DNA of 64,000 nucleotides from Synergistales bacterium. Lineage in GTDB: Bacteria; Synergistota; Synergistia; Synergistales; Aminithiophilaceae. Positions within the stretch are counted from its first letter, which is position 1, and each line of letters starts with the position of its first letter. Position numbers and translations under genes: made by a program. The notes under the pieces were generated by a model that was not told the origin of the DNA, searched no databases, and saw only the letters and a list, made by a program, of their open reading frames with translations. Shown piece after piece: positions 7,595 to 15,586 of this stretch. Location of the stretch: NCBI GenBank assembly GCA_018433595.1, contig JAHDQY010000004.1, positions 1-64,000 on the forward strand, read 5' to 3'.

Positions 7595-8677
7595 CGAAGG
7601 AATGCTCCTTTTTTCGAACTCTCGCCGGAAAGTGCGCCCCGACCCCATGAGGGCGCTGACGGGATTCAAGACAGTGACGTTCTCGCAGACGATTTTGATG
7701 ACGGAGGCGATGGGAACGGAGAGAAGGGCGCCGGCGATCCCCCAGAGCCATCCCCAGAGGAGCAGAGAAAGAAGAACGACGACAGGGCTGATGTTGAGAC
7801 GATCGCCCATCAGCTTGGGCGTAAGGAAATTGCCCATGATCATCTGGATCAGAAGAAGACCGAGGGTTGCAGTGGTGAAGGGGCCGAGGTCCGGATAGAA
7901 CTGGACAAGGGCGAAAAGAATCGGCGGTACCGAGGCGACGATGGAGCCGATGGTGGGAATGAAATTGAGGAAGAAGGCAAGAATGCCCCAGGTGATGGGG
8001 AAGTCGACGCCCACGAAGAAGGCGAGGAAAAGCCAGACCATGATGCCTGTCGCCGCACTGATAAGCGTCTGGGTAACGAGATAGCGGCCGACTTGGGAGG
8101 AGATTTTCTCGAGAATGGACTGCACCCTATCGACGCTGTTGACGGAGAATGCCTTGCGGAGCTTGTACTCGAAGTGGGGTGCTCCTAGAAGGATAAAAAC
8201 CATGAAAATGATGATCAAGACCAGATTTGAAAGAAGGGAGACGAGGGATCCCGAGAGGTTGAAGAGATGGGCAGCCACCTTGTCTCCCAGGTTGAACCCC
8301 TCCCAGAAGTTGACGGGCAGGTCATAATCGTTGGCCAGCGATTGGGCCAGCGTGAGGAGGCTGGCGTAGTAGCGGGGGAAAGCCTGCGCCAGGGTGACGA
8401 TGCGGGCATGGATGGCAACGAGAGCGATCAGGCAGATGCCGACGAAAAAGCACAAGACGACAGAGACCGAGAGGAAGGGGTGGATGCCTTTCTGGGCCGC
8501 CTTTCGCACGAAGGGGATGAAAATATTGGACACAAGCATGGCGACAATCAGGGGGAGCACGACGCTTCGCCCCGCCCGCAGGACGGTTCCGAGAGCGATG
8601 AGAGTCAAGATGGCCAGGAAGAGGACGCTCATCCTCTGGGAAGCCATTTCGATCCGTCGCAGACGACGATCTTCCAT
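7571..8677 (-). CDS. AI-2E family transporter (UPF0118/PF01594)
   Basis: This 368-residue polytopic membrane protein has the layout of the AI-2E transporter family: paired N-terminal helices (residues 18-60), a third helix near 70-90, a long soluble segment, then a cluster of C-terminal helices with the signature PTIGSIVASVPPILFAL and GNFLTPKLMGDRLNISPVVVLLSL. Family members have been linked to autoinducer-2 export or to sodium/proton exchange; substrate cannot be read from sequence. The ATG at 8677 has AGGAGG nearby upstream. It is divergent from the YkuK-like gene at 8811, and its 3' end lies within the terminator shared with the small gene. Confidence 0.85.
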   Translation of the reverse strand: MEDRRLRRIEMASQRMSVLFLAILTLIALGTVLRAGRSVVLPLIVAMLVSNIFIPFVRKAAQKGIHPFLSVSVVLCFFVGICLIALVAIHARIVTLAQAFPRYYASLLTLAQSLANDYDLPVNFWEGFNLGDKVAAHLFNLSGSLVSLLSNLVLIIIFMVFILLGAPHFEYKLRKAFSVNSVDRVQSILEKISSQVGRYLVTQTLISAATGIMVWLFLAFFVGVDFPITWGILAFFLNFIPTIGSIVASVPPILFALVQFYPDLGPFTTATLGLLLIQMIMGNFLTPKLMGDRLNISPVVVLLSLLLWGWLWGIAGALLSVPIASVIKIVCENVTVLNPVSALMGSGRTFRREFEKRSIPSEKRSEPN

Positions 8678-8810
8678 GCAAACGCCTCCTGAAACAGGGT
8701 GGTTCCATTGTACTACGCCTTCGGTTCGAGTCCTTCTTTTGGGAACAGATGATTTGTGCGATCCTTCGGTGGGGGAAAGGCGTACAATTGGAGTTCAAGG
8801 AGGTGTGACC

Positions 8811-9290
8811 ATGTGGCAGTCGCCGACATACGGTTCGATCCCCCTCGGTGAAGTCGTCTCGATCATCAGTCGCTTCACGGCCGAGGCGGGATGGCCTTAT
8901 CGTTTCATCATCGGTACCGACAGCCAGAGACATGGCGAGGAGACAACTTATGTTTCGACCCTCGTTGTCCACCGCGTCGGCTGTCATGCCATCTATTTCT
9001 ATCAGGTGGATCGAAAGCGGGGTTGCCTCTCCTTCCAGGAACGCATGTTCGAAGAGGCCCACCGTTCCCTCAAAGTCGCCGAACTCTTTCTCCACGAAGT
9101 CGATCGCCGCAAGGCTTATCCCGGCCGTTTCCGCGGAGAGATTGAGATCCATCTCGACGTGGGCATGGGAGGGCGGACGCGGGAGGTCGTCGCTGCCATC
9201 GCGGGGATGGTCGTCGGATCGGGGTACCGCTGCCGCTGGAAGCCCTACGCTTTCGGCGCCTCTTCCGTAGCGGATCGCTACACCCGCTGA
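8811..9290 (+). CDS. YkuK-like ribonuclease H-fold protein (DUF458)
   Basis: The 159-residue protein matches the YkuK/DUF458 family of predicted RNase H-like nucleases. The diagnostic strand FIIGTDSQRHGEETTYVSTLVVHR places the first acidic residue in the IGTDSQ motif (near residue 37), and a later acidic segment IEIHLDVGMGG (near residues 104-114) fits the second. The C-terminal GYRCRWKPYAFGASSVADRYTR block is typical. The start at 8811 follows AAGGAGGTG with good spacing; longer upstream frames lack a site. In Bacillus the homologue has no firmly established role. It is monocistronic here. Confidence 0.82.
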   Translation: MWQSPTYGSIPLGEVVSIISRFTAEAGWPYRFIIGTDSQRHGEETTYVSTLVVHRVGCHAIYFYQVDRKRGCLSFQERMFEEAHRSLKVAELFLHEVDRRKAYPGRFRGEIEIHLDVGMGGRTREVVAAIAGMVVGSGYRCRWKPYAFGASSVADRYTR

Positions 9291-9436
9291 ATGCGCCTTG
9301 ACGGCATCCCCTGGCCCGGTAGACTCTTTTGAGAGCACGGCGGGGTCGTCTCTCGCGTGTCCCGTGCGTTTCGTCCATTCTTTCCGGAGTGGGTGGGGGA
9401 GGAGAAAGTCATTTTGAAAAGAAGCGGGATTAGCTC

Positions 9437-10132
9437 ATGACGGCCTACTTTGTCTCTCTTGCCTTTGTCGTGTTGGCCGAGATGGGAGACAAGACTCAGC
9501 TCCTGGCGATGGCCTTTGCCTGCCGTTATTCCTGGAAGACGGTTCTCTGGGCGATTTTCTGGGGCAGTCTCTCCAACCATCTCCTCGCCGTCCTTGCCGG
9601 AGGTCTTCTGACACACGTCGTGCCGGAGCGCGTGCTTCAGGGAGGAGCCGCAGGAGCCTTCATCCTTTTCGGCCTCTGGGCTCTTGTGGGCGATGGCTTC
9701 GAAAAGAGCGAGAAAAGCTCGTCTTTCGGACCTTTCCTGACCGTGTACATCGCTTTTTTTCTCGCGGAGATGGGTGACAAGACCCAGCTGACCTCGATGA
9801 CTCTTGCGGCAAGGTTCGGGAGCCTCCTTCCGGTTTGGCTCGGGGCGACGACGGGAATGATGATAGCTAACGGACTGGCCGTTCTCGCCGGAGCGACCGT
9901 TTGTCGGCGCCTTCCTGAAAAGGCCCTCCGGCTGACGGCAGCGGCGCTCTTCATCGGCTTTGGCCTTTTCGGCCTCCGCTCCGTTGCGGGGGAGCGCTAT
10001 CGTGCGGTCCCCTTAATTGCGGCGTTTTTGTCGCTTGCCCTCGCCGCCGCTGTTTTCCGCTGGAAGGGGAAAGCAGCGCTTCATCATAAAGATTGCTGTC
10101 CCGGCGAAAAGGATGAATCCGGCCGTCTTTGA
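9437..10132 (+). CDS. TMEM165/GDT1 family cation exporter (probable Mn2+ exporter)
   Basis: GDT1/UPF0016 proteins are membrane cation exchangers; bacterial members export manganese. The 231-residue protein is made of two homologous halves, each with the hallmark EMGDKTQ motif (AEMGDKTQLLAMAF near residue 15 and AEMGDKTQLTSMTL near residue 111) and three membrane helices. A Lys/Glu-rich cytoplasmic linker (GFEKSEKSSS) separates the halves. The C-terminal tail is soluble and rich in Lys, Asp and Glu. The ribosome-binding site is weak. I looked for a yybP-ykoY manganese riboswitch upstream and did not find one. Confidence 0.85.
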   Translation: MTAYFVSLAFVVLAEMGDKTQLLAMAFACRYSWKTVLWAIFWGSLSNHLLAVLAGGLLTHVVPERVLQGGAAGAFILFGLWALVGDGFEKSEKSSSFGPFLTVYIAFFLAEMGDKTQLTSMTLAARFGSLLPVWLGATTGMMIANGLAVLAGATVCRRLPEKALRLTAAALFIGFGLFGLRSVAGERYRAVPLIAAFLSLALAAAVFRWKGKAALHHKDCCPGEKDESGRL

Positions 10133-10192
10133 AGGAAGGTCCTTCCCAAGACGGCGGGTTTCGATAAAATCGTTGAGAAAGGCGGTGTTTTC

Positions 10193-11653
10193 GTGAAAAA
10201 GGCACCTTTTTGGGGACTGCTCCTCTGCGTCTTTCTCATCGGAGCCGGACTCTGGTTTGCCGGAGTCCGAGTCTCCCGGCTCGATGTCAATCCCCCCGTT
10301 CCTCCGCCTGACGAAATCGGCGAGATGGCTTCTTCTCCGTCTCTTCTCTCGCTTTCTCTGGTGATGACGGCTGACGAGGTGGCCGCTCTCCTTGAAAAGG
10401 AGCTGGAATTCGGTCGCTACGAAGAGCGTGATCGCCCTCTGGAAGTCCCGGTCGGCGAGGCGCGGGGCGATTTTGTCGTTTCACGTGACGGGCCGGTAAC
10501 GGTTCGCCTTGAGGAGGGAACGATTGCCGTCAACCTTCCTCTCTCCTTCGCTTCTTCGGTACGGTGGAGAGGCGAGGTGCTGGGACTGCGGCCCAGCTTT
10601 ACCCAGGAACCGTCAGGTTCTCTTGTCGCTACGGTCTTCCTTTTGCCCCGGCTCGACGGGGACGGGACGCTCCATCTCGCGCCGTCGGTGAAAATCGCCT
10701 GGATAGGGGAACCTCAGCTGGAAATCCTGGGCCATTCCGTCTCCATCGGCGGCGTCGCATCGCGTTTCCTTGAAAAACAGATCGAGAGCCGCTCCGTAGA
10801 GATCGAGGCCCGTCTCGACGAAGCTCTCCGGACGCGCGAGAGACTGAACGATCTCTGGAAGCGGCTTCATCGCCCCGTCGAGCTCTCCTCCGAGCCTCCC
10901 CTCTGGCTTGACGTCAAACCGGAAAGACTCTACCTTGAACCCCTGCGCGTCGATGCCGGACGGCTTGAGCTGACGGCAGGATTGCGCTGTCTCCTTGCGA
11001 TACGTCCCGAGAGGCCTGAACCCGTCGATCCAGAGAGCCTTCCGGTCGACGTGCTGGGACAGCCGCCTCTGGATGGCCTTGATTTTCACGTTCCCTTGCA
11101 CCTTTCTTATGAGGGGCTTCGAGATCTCATTTCGGGAAGCCTCGTTGACAACACGTTCGAACTGGGCGGCGGGGTGCGGCTGGATGTGCGCGATCTCGCT
11201 CTTTCCGGCGGAGGCGGATTCCTTTTCGCCGCCCTCGATGTGAAGGGACGGCAGAGCCTCTGGGGGCTTGAGGGAACCCTTCATCTCAGGGGACGTCCTC
11301 TGTGGCAGGCCGACGACCGGACGCTGATTCTGGCGGATTTCGACTATGACGCGAACACCACCAGCGGACTGGCGCGAATGGCAAGCTGGCTTGCCCAGGG
11401 GGTCCTTCGGGAAAAGATCGCCGAACGGCTTGTCTTTCCCCTGGGCGGTGAGCTTGACCGTCAGCGAGAGAAGCTCGCCGAGATGCTGCGGCGTTCCCCG
11501 CTGGGTGACGGCTTCATTCTCGAGGCGGAGCTTGAGAATCTGGCTATCGAGGATATCTATGCGGCAAGCGCGGGGCTTATCGTCGAAGCCCGTTTAGGCG
11601 GAAAGGCCCGTATCGTTTTGGAGGGGCCTCTCTCGGAGGACGTCTCCCGGTGA
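10193..11653 (+). CDS. DUF4403 family envelope protein
   Basis: A 486-residue protein with one N-terminal signal or anchor helix (residues 5-24), then a large beta-rich exported part. The general pattern, with alternating amphipathic strands, GDGTLHLAPSVKI, a central RLNDLWKRL helix and repeated domain halves, matches DUF4403, a lipid-binding-like (TULIP-type) family of Gram-negative envelopes. No catalytic motif is visible. GTG at 10193 is the likely start. It stands alone and ends before a 50-bp palindrome shared with the convergent peptidase gene. Family assignment is from overall pattern, hence moderate confidence. Confidence 0.6.
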   Translation: MKKAPFWGLLLCVFLIGAGLWFAGVRVSRLDVNPPVPPPDEIGEMASSPSLLSLSLVMTADEVAALLEKELEFGRYEERDRPLEVPVGEARGDFVVSRDGPVTVRLEEGTIAVNLPLSFASSVRWRGEVLGLRPSFTQEPSGSLVATVFLLPRLDGDGTLHLAPSVKIAWIGEPQLEILGHSVSIGGVASRFLEKQIESRSVEIEARLDEALRTRERLNDLWKRLHRPVELSSEPPLWLDVKPERLYLEPLRVDAGRLELTAGLRCLLAIRPERPEPVDPESLPVDVLGQPPLDGLDFHVPLHLSYEGLRDLISGSLVDNTFELGGGVRLDVRDLALSGGGGFLFAALDVKGRQSLWGLEGTLHLRGRPLWQADDRTLILADFDYDANTTSGLARMASWLAQGVLREKIAERLVFPLGGELDRQREKLAEMLRRSPLGDGFILEAELENLAIEDIYAASAGLIVEARLGGKARIVLEGPLSEDVSR

Positions 11654-11669
11654 GTTGTGGAAATCATGA

Positions 11670-11719
11670 AAGACGAAGGGAGGCCGCCTCTTTCGAAAGA
11701 GGCGGCCTCCCTTCGTCTT
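11670..11719. terminator. 50-bp perfect palindrome between convergent genes
   Basis: Arms of 25 bases (11670-11694 and 11695-11719) are exact reverse complements around TTTC/GAAA. It lies between the DUF4403 gene and the minus-strand M24 peptidase gene and is placed to stop both. There is no T-tract after the stem on either strand. Confidence 0.75.
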
Positions 11720-11743
11720 CCCGCCGGGATCTTCAGACAGTGA

Positions 11744-12856
11744 CTATTTGAAGTCGAGGACGTTGACGACCTCCCGAGGGAAGCTGCTCATGGACTGACA
11801 GCCTTCGGCGGTGACGAGAACGATGTTTTCGATGCGGATGCCGATCTTCTCCGGAATGTAAATGCCTGGCTCGATGCTGAAAGTCATCCCTTTTTCAAGA
11901 GGTTCTTCGTTGCCCTCCATGATATAGGGTGTTTCATGGACGGCCAGACCGATGCCGTGACCGAGGCGATTGTTGAAGTAGGCGCCGTAACCCGCCTCTT
12001 CGATGACCTTGCGGGCGATTCGGTCCACGTCTTGGGCGGCTCTTCCGGGGCGGACGGCCGCTTCTCCCGCCTTCTGCGACTGGAGAACGATCTCATAGAG
12101 ATGGCCTTCCTCTCCCGTGGGTTCGCCGACGAAAAGGGTCCGTGTCGTGTCGGAACAGTATCCCCTGTAGCGACAGCCGAAATCGATGAGAACGGTGTCA
12201 TGGTCTTTCACGACACCGTCTTCACGGTTGTAGTGAGGCATTGCGGCGTTGGCCCCCCGGGCGACGATGGGTGAAAAGGAAACGCCATCGGCTCCGTGGG
12301 CTTCCATGAGATCGAGAAGGCGACGTTTGATCTCCCGTTCTGTCCGTCCCGGACGAATGAAAGAAAGGAGTTCCGCCAGGGCTTCGTCTGCGATCTGGCC
12401 CGCACGACGCATACAATCGACTTCATGGGGGTCTTTCCGGGCCCTCATGGCATCAAGGAAATGCCAGCCGTTGACGAGTGTCACCTTCTGGCGTTCTGCG
12501 ATCTCAATGGCATCGACGGCTCTGATGCTGTCGTTGACGGCCAGCTTGGCGCCAGGGCCGATTCCCTGTTCCTTGAAAGCTTTCGCAAGGGAGGAGAAGA
12601 ACCAGTCTTGATCTTCCCAGACGTAAAGGGGAGTGTTTTCCGGCATGCCCGCCTTGAATTCCTGGAGATAGAGGTGCGGGACGATGCAAAAGGTCTGACC
12701 GGTGGATGTGACGAAAAGCCCCTTGAACCGCTCGCACTCGTGCAAAGCCAGTCCGCTGACGTACTCCAGATCCGACGATGTGCCGATAAGAAAGACATCG
12801 ACACCTTGTTCCCTGATGGAGGCGGCGAGCGCCTCGATTTTTACCGCATTCAGCAT
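11744..12856 (-). CDS. M24 family aminopeptidase (Xaa-Pro peptidase-like)
   Basis: The 370-residue protein has the two-domain layout of Xaa-Pro aminopeptidases: an N-terminal creatinase-like domain (residues 1-125) and a C-terminal pita-bread metallopeptidase domain. Metal-ligand segments are visible: IDFGCRYRGYCSDTTRT (two Asp), GHGIGLAVHE (His), FSIEPGIY (Glu) and GIRIENIVLV (Glu). It probably trims proline-containing peptides in the cytoplasm, in line with a peptide-fermenting lifestyle. The ATG at 12856 is chosen over the GTG nine codons upstream because AAAGGA lies ten bases before it. It is divergent from the GntR-type regulator at 13092. Confidence 0.88.
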   Translation of the reverse strand: MLNAVKIEALAASIREQGVDVFLIGTSSDLEYVSGLALHECERFKGLFVTSTGQTFCIVPHLYLQEFKAGMPENTPLYVWEDQDWFFSSLAKAFKEQGIGPGAKLAVNDSIRAVDAIEIAERQKVTLVNGWHFLDAMRARKDPHEVDCMRRAGQIADEALAELLSFIRPGRTEREIKRRLLDLMEAHGADGVSFSPIVARGANAAMPHYNREDGVVKDHDTVLIDFGCRYRGYCSDTTRTLFVGEPTGEEGHLYEIVLQSQKAGEAAVRPGRAAQDVDRIARKVIEEAGYGAYFNNRLGHGIGLAVHETPYIMEGNEEPLEKGMTFSIEPGIYIPEKIGIRIENIVLVTAEGCQSMSSFPREVVNVLDFK

Positions 12857-13044
12857 GCTGTGACCGTCCTTTCCGCTCCACACTGTTGGTGCTCATTGGC
12901 GCTCATGACGCCATGTCGTGAGAAGAAGAGTCTCCATAACATACAAAATATCACATGGAAAATCTTAGCACAAGAGAGAGTGCTTTGCCCTGTGCCAAAT
13001 GTTTCGATCGCCCTGTGATATGGTACTCTTATCTTCGAAAGAAG

Positions 13045-13063
13045 GCACTTTCTCAGAAAGTGC
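13045..13063. promoter_or_regulatory. Operator-like palindrome upstream of the GntR gene
   Basis: GCACTTTCT-C-AGAAAGTGC is a perfect 9-base inverted repeat with a one-base centre, about 30 bp before the start codon of the GntR-family regulator and within the divergent region shared with the M24 peptidase. Size and symmetry fit a dimeric winged-helix regulator. Which protein binds is an inference. Confidence 0.45.
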
Positions 13064-13091
13064 TGCAAATTGCTTCGATGGAGGGCGAAAC

Positions 13092-13832
13092 ATGTTGTCC
13101 AGGATCACTCCGCCCATCAGGTCACTGAGAGAGATCGTCTATGAGTATTTGCGGCGACAGATGAATGAGGGGCAACTTCTTCCCGGCTCCTTTTTCAACC
13201 TTAAGGAGGTCAGCCAGGCTCTCAAAATCAGCACGACCCCTTTGAGAGAAGCGTTGGTTCAGCTGGAATCGGAGGGGTTCGTCACCATATTCCCCCGCCG
13301 AGGGGCTGTGGTGAACGCCCTCAGCCTCAAGCAGATTCGCAACATTTATCAGCTCATCGGGGCTCTTGAAGGATCGGTGCTTCTGGAAGTGGCCGAACGC
13401 CTCTCTCCGGAGAGAATCGAGATGATGGCGGTTATCAACGATCGCATGATGGAGCGTCTCAAAGGGGGAGAGATCTCCGAATATCTGGAGCTCAATCTCC
13501 AGTTCCACGGTGGGTTTTTGGACCTTTCCGAGAATGAAGAGCTTCTTCATCAGCTCGCTATCTACAAACAGCGTCTCTACGAATTCCCCCGCAACGAACA
13601 TTTGGTGATGGCCTGGGAGGAGAAGAACCACCAGGAACATGAAGATCTGGTTGAAGCGCTCCGCAGAGGTGATTTTCAAGGGGGAGCCCATGTCATCCGT
13701 GATGTCCATTGGTCTTTTCAGGTTCAGGAACCCTATGTCCGTTCCTATTATGCCCTTCATCTGGAGGTCCTTGAGAAACTCAGGTCCGAGGGAGAAGGGG
13801 CCCTGGTCGGTGAGATCCCAGGATGGCCGTGA
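13092..13832 (+). CDS. GntR family transcriptional regulator (FadR/FCD type)
   Basis: The 246-residue protein has an N-terminal winged helix-turn-helix (residues 1-75: SLREIVYEYLRRQM, LKEVSQALKISTTPLREALVQLESEG, PRRGAVVN) and a C-terminal all-helical FCD-type ligand domain with candidate metal ligands (Asn/His in LNLQFHGGFL, and His in EHEDLVEAL and VIRDVHWSF). Such regulators sense small organic acids. The ATG at 13092 has GGAGGG (13080-13085) six bases upstream; a start at 12999 would add a segment that does not look coding. It is divergent from the M24 peptidase and may control it or itself through the palindrome at 13045. Confidence 0.88.
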   Translation: MLSRITPPIRSLREIVYEYLRRQMNEGQLLPGSFFNLKEVSQALKISTTPLREALVQLESEGFVTIFPRRGAVVNALSLKQIRNIYQLIGALEGSVLLEVAERLSPERIEMMAVINDRMMERLKGGEISEYLELNLQFHGGFLDLSENEELLHQLAIYKQRLYEFPRNEHLVMAWEEKNHQEHEDLVEALRRGDFQGGAHVIRDVHWSFQVQEPYVRSYYALHLEVLEKLRSEGEGALVGEIPGWP

Positions 13833-13891
13833 GGCCTTTCTCCTGTTCCAGAGGGGTGATCCCACGCTGCCGCTACCATCAGGGAGGGCTT

Positions 13892-14419
13892 GTGACGGAA
13901 CGGCTTCGTCTTATCCCTCTCGGAAAACTTCCCGAAACGGTCGATCCTCGTGACGGAGCTCTTCTGGCCGCTCATTTGAGAGTCGAGGCGCCTCCTGCAT
14001 GGCCGCCCCTTTCGCTGGACGAACATCTGGAAACCCATCGGCGCCTTAGGGAAACCGGAGAGGGCGGCAGCGGTTTTCTGTTATGGTTCCTGATTCTCAA
14101 GGGGAGAGGGCGCCGTTCTCCCTCACTTGTCGGCATCTGCGGTTTTCGCGAGCTTCCCGACGAAGAGGGCGGTGTCGAGCTGCGCTACGAAGTACTCCCT
14201 TCCTTTCAGAGGCGAGGTCTGGCCACAGAGGGAGCCGAGGCTCTTGTCGCCTGGGCTTTTGAAAGCCATTGGGCTCGCTTGATCCGTGCCCGAACGACAC
14301 GGGAAGAGCTTGGAGCCATGCAGGTCCTGGCCAAGCTTGGCTTTACCTTGATTGGGACAGCCGATGGCGGGCGTGCCTATCTTTTTGAGCTGGAGCAGCG
14401 GGGGGAGGGGAAAAACTAA
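13892..14419 (+). CDS. GNAT family N-acetyltransferase (RimJ/RimL-like)
   Basis: The 175-residue protein matches the Acetyltransf_3 branch of the GNAT fold: an N-terminal TERLRLIPLG strand, LVGICGFRELPDEEGGVELRYEV, and the acetyl-CoA loop EVLPSFQRRGLATEGAEALVAWAF, followed by IRARTTREELGAMQVLAKLGF. RimJ/L-type members acetylate ribosomal proteins or small amines; the substrate cannot be told. The GTG at 13892 is preceded by GGGAGGG (13882-13888). It follows the GntR gene by 59 bp. Confidence 0.8.
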   Translation: MTERLRLIPLGKLPETVDPRDGALLAAHLRVEAPPAWPPLSLDEHLETHRRLRETGEGGSGFLLWFLILKGRGRRSPSLVGICGFRELPDEEGGVELRYEVLPSFQRRGLATEGAEALVAWAFESHWARLIRARTTREELGAMQVLAKLGFTLIGTADGGRAYLFELEQRGEGKN

Positions 14420-14486
14420 GACATTCCTCCTTGTCGTAGGGGAAGAGCGAACACTTTCCTGAGGATGTACGAGGGAAGGAGCGAAA

Positions 14487-15341
14487 ATGGAGATGCTTTG
14501 GGAGATCATCAAGGGCAGGATGGACCGCTTGCCTGCAGGGCAGCAGGTTGTGGCGCGCTTTTTATTGACCCTGCCTCGAGAAGCTGCCTTCCTGACGGCG
14601 GCGCAACTCGGAGAACAGGTCGGAGTTAGCGAGTCTACGGTGATTCGTCTTGCCGCATCTCTCGGCTTCCCGGGTTTTCCCGAGTTACGTAGCGCCCTCC
14701 AGGAAGCACTGCGGGATCAGCTTTCCGCTCTTGAAAGACTGCAGATTTATCAGGCGACGGGAGAAGGCTCCAATCTCGTCCAGCGCGTCTTGCGCCAGGA
14801 CCTCCAGCGGGGACTGAGTGCCCTGGCCTCTCTTGATGACGGTCCTATTGAGGTCTTGGCCGAGGTTCTCTGTAATGCTCCGTCAATCTATCTCATCGGG
14901 TTGCGAAGCGCCAGGGCGCTTGTGGCCTATTTGGGGACCTATCTCTCCTGGTTTTTACCGGAGGTTCACTACCTTGAAGGTGATCTTTTTCGGGAGCAGG
15001 CTGTCGCGGCCCGCCAAGGAAGCCTTTTCGTGGGCATCAGCTTTCCCCGCTACACGCGTCAAACTGTCGAGTGTCTGACCCTCGCACGTAGCCAGGGATT
15101 CGCTACAGCGGCCATTACCGATTCCCTTTCAAGCCCTCTGGCCGAGGTAGCCGATTACACTGTTACCGTTCCCTCATCTCAAATCTCCTACATAGACTCT
15201 TTTGTGATTCCCGTCGGTCTTCTCAACGCTCTGCTTCTGCGGGTGACGGATCGTCTCGGTTCCCGTGCTTCGGAGCGGCTGGAACGGCTTGAAGCGGTCT
15301 GGGCCGAGGCGAAGATTTACCAGGAAACAACACGACGCTGA
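14487..15341 (+). CDS. MurR/RpiR family transcriptional regulator
   Basis: The 284-residue protein has an N-terminal HTH_6 domain (residues 1-75, with LTAAQLGEQVGVSESTVIRLAASLGFPGFPEL) and a C-terminal SIS domain (about residues 125-255, with IYLIGLRSARALVAYLGTYLSW and LFVGISFPRYTRQTVECLTLARSQG). Family members bind sugar phosphates or other small ligands. It is followed by a terminator and then by the aminotransferase/TRAP/CoA-transferase operon on the same strand, whose promoter overlaps a long palindrome. It is therefore the best local candidate for that operon's regulator, which is an inference. Confidence 0.87.
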   Translation: MEMLWEIIKGRMDRLPAGQQVVARFLLTLPREAAFLTAAQLGEQVGVSESTVIRLAASLGFPGFPELRSALQEALRDQLSALERLQIYQATGEGSNLVQRVLRQDLQRGLSALASLDDGPIEVLAEVLCNAPSIYLIGLRSARALVAYLGTYLSWFLPEVHYLEGDLFREQAVAARQGSLFVGISFPRYTRQTVECLTLARSQGFATAAITDSLSSPLAEVADYTVTVPSSQISYIDSFVIPVGLLNALLLRVTDRLGSRASERLERLEAVWAEAKIYQETTRR

Positions 15342-15378
15342 TCGTTTTCTTGCGGTAAGTTTCTTTTTTTTAATTCAA

Positions 15379-15421
15379 GAGGGGGATCCCGCCATGAAGA
15401 GGCGGGATCCCCCTCCTTTTT
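15379..15421 (+). terminator. Intrinsic terminator of the RpiR-type gene
   Basis: Perfect 15-base arms (15379-15393 and 15401-15415) with the loop ATGAAGA, followed by CCTTTTTC, form a classical intrinsic terminator that separates the regulator from the operon at 15587. Confidence 0.88.
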
Positions 15422-15471
15422 CGAGAAAAATCAAATCCAAACAGGTCAAAAATAGTCAGCAAATATTTTCT

Positions 15472-15500
15472 TTGACAAATCTTGCATTATAGTCTATATA
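15472..15500 (+). promoter_or_regulatory. Strong promoter of the aminotransferase-TRAP-CoA operon
   Basis: A perfect TTGACA (15472-15477) is spaced by exactly 17 bp from TATATA (15495-15500), in a locally AT-rich stretch. The -10 box is inside the left arm of the palindrome at 15494-15533. The start codon of the first gene is 86 bp further on. Confidence 0.65.
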
Positions 15501-15533
15501 GTTGTTGCAGGAAATCCTGCAACAACTATATAG
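15494..15533. promoter_or_regulatory. 40-bp palindrome overlapping the -10 box
   Basis: Perfect 19-base arms (15494-15512 and 15515-15533) with a two-base AA centre. The core reads TTGCAGGA-AA-TCCTGCAA. It begins at the -10 box and covers the transcription start, so it is well placed as a repressor operator; if transcribed it would also form a very stable 5' hairpin in the leader. The RpiR-type gene at 14487 is the nearest candidate binder. Confidence 0.65.
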
Positions 15534-15586
15534 TGATGGTGTTAATGCTTCTCGGTATGCATAACCTGTGAGCAAGGAGCTGATTC

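Noticed and set aside
8722-8734. T-arm-like GGTTCGAGTCC
   Set aside because: No flanking stem or tRNA body on either strand.
9291-9436. Manganese (yybP-ykoY) riboswitch before the GDT1-like gene
   Set aside because: Expected from family habit, but the conserved loop sequences are not present.
9426-9440. tRNA-like start (GCGGGATTAGCTCA) just before the GDT1-like gene
   Set aside because: It resembles the 5' arm and D-stem of a tRNA, but no anticodon arm, T-arm or acceptor complement follows.
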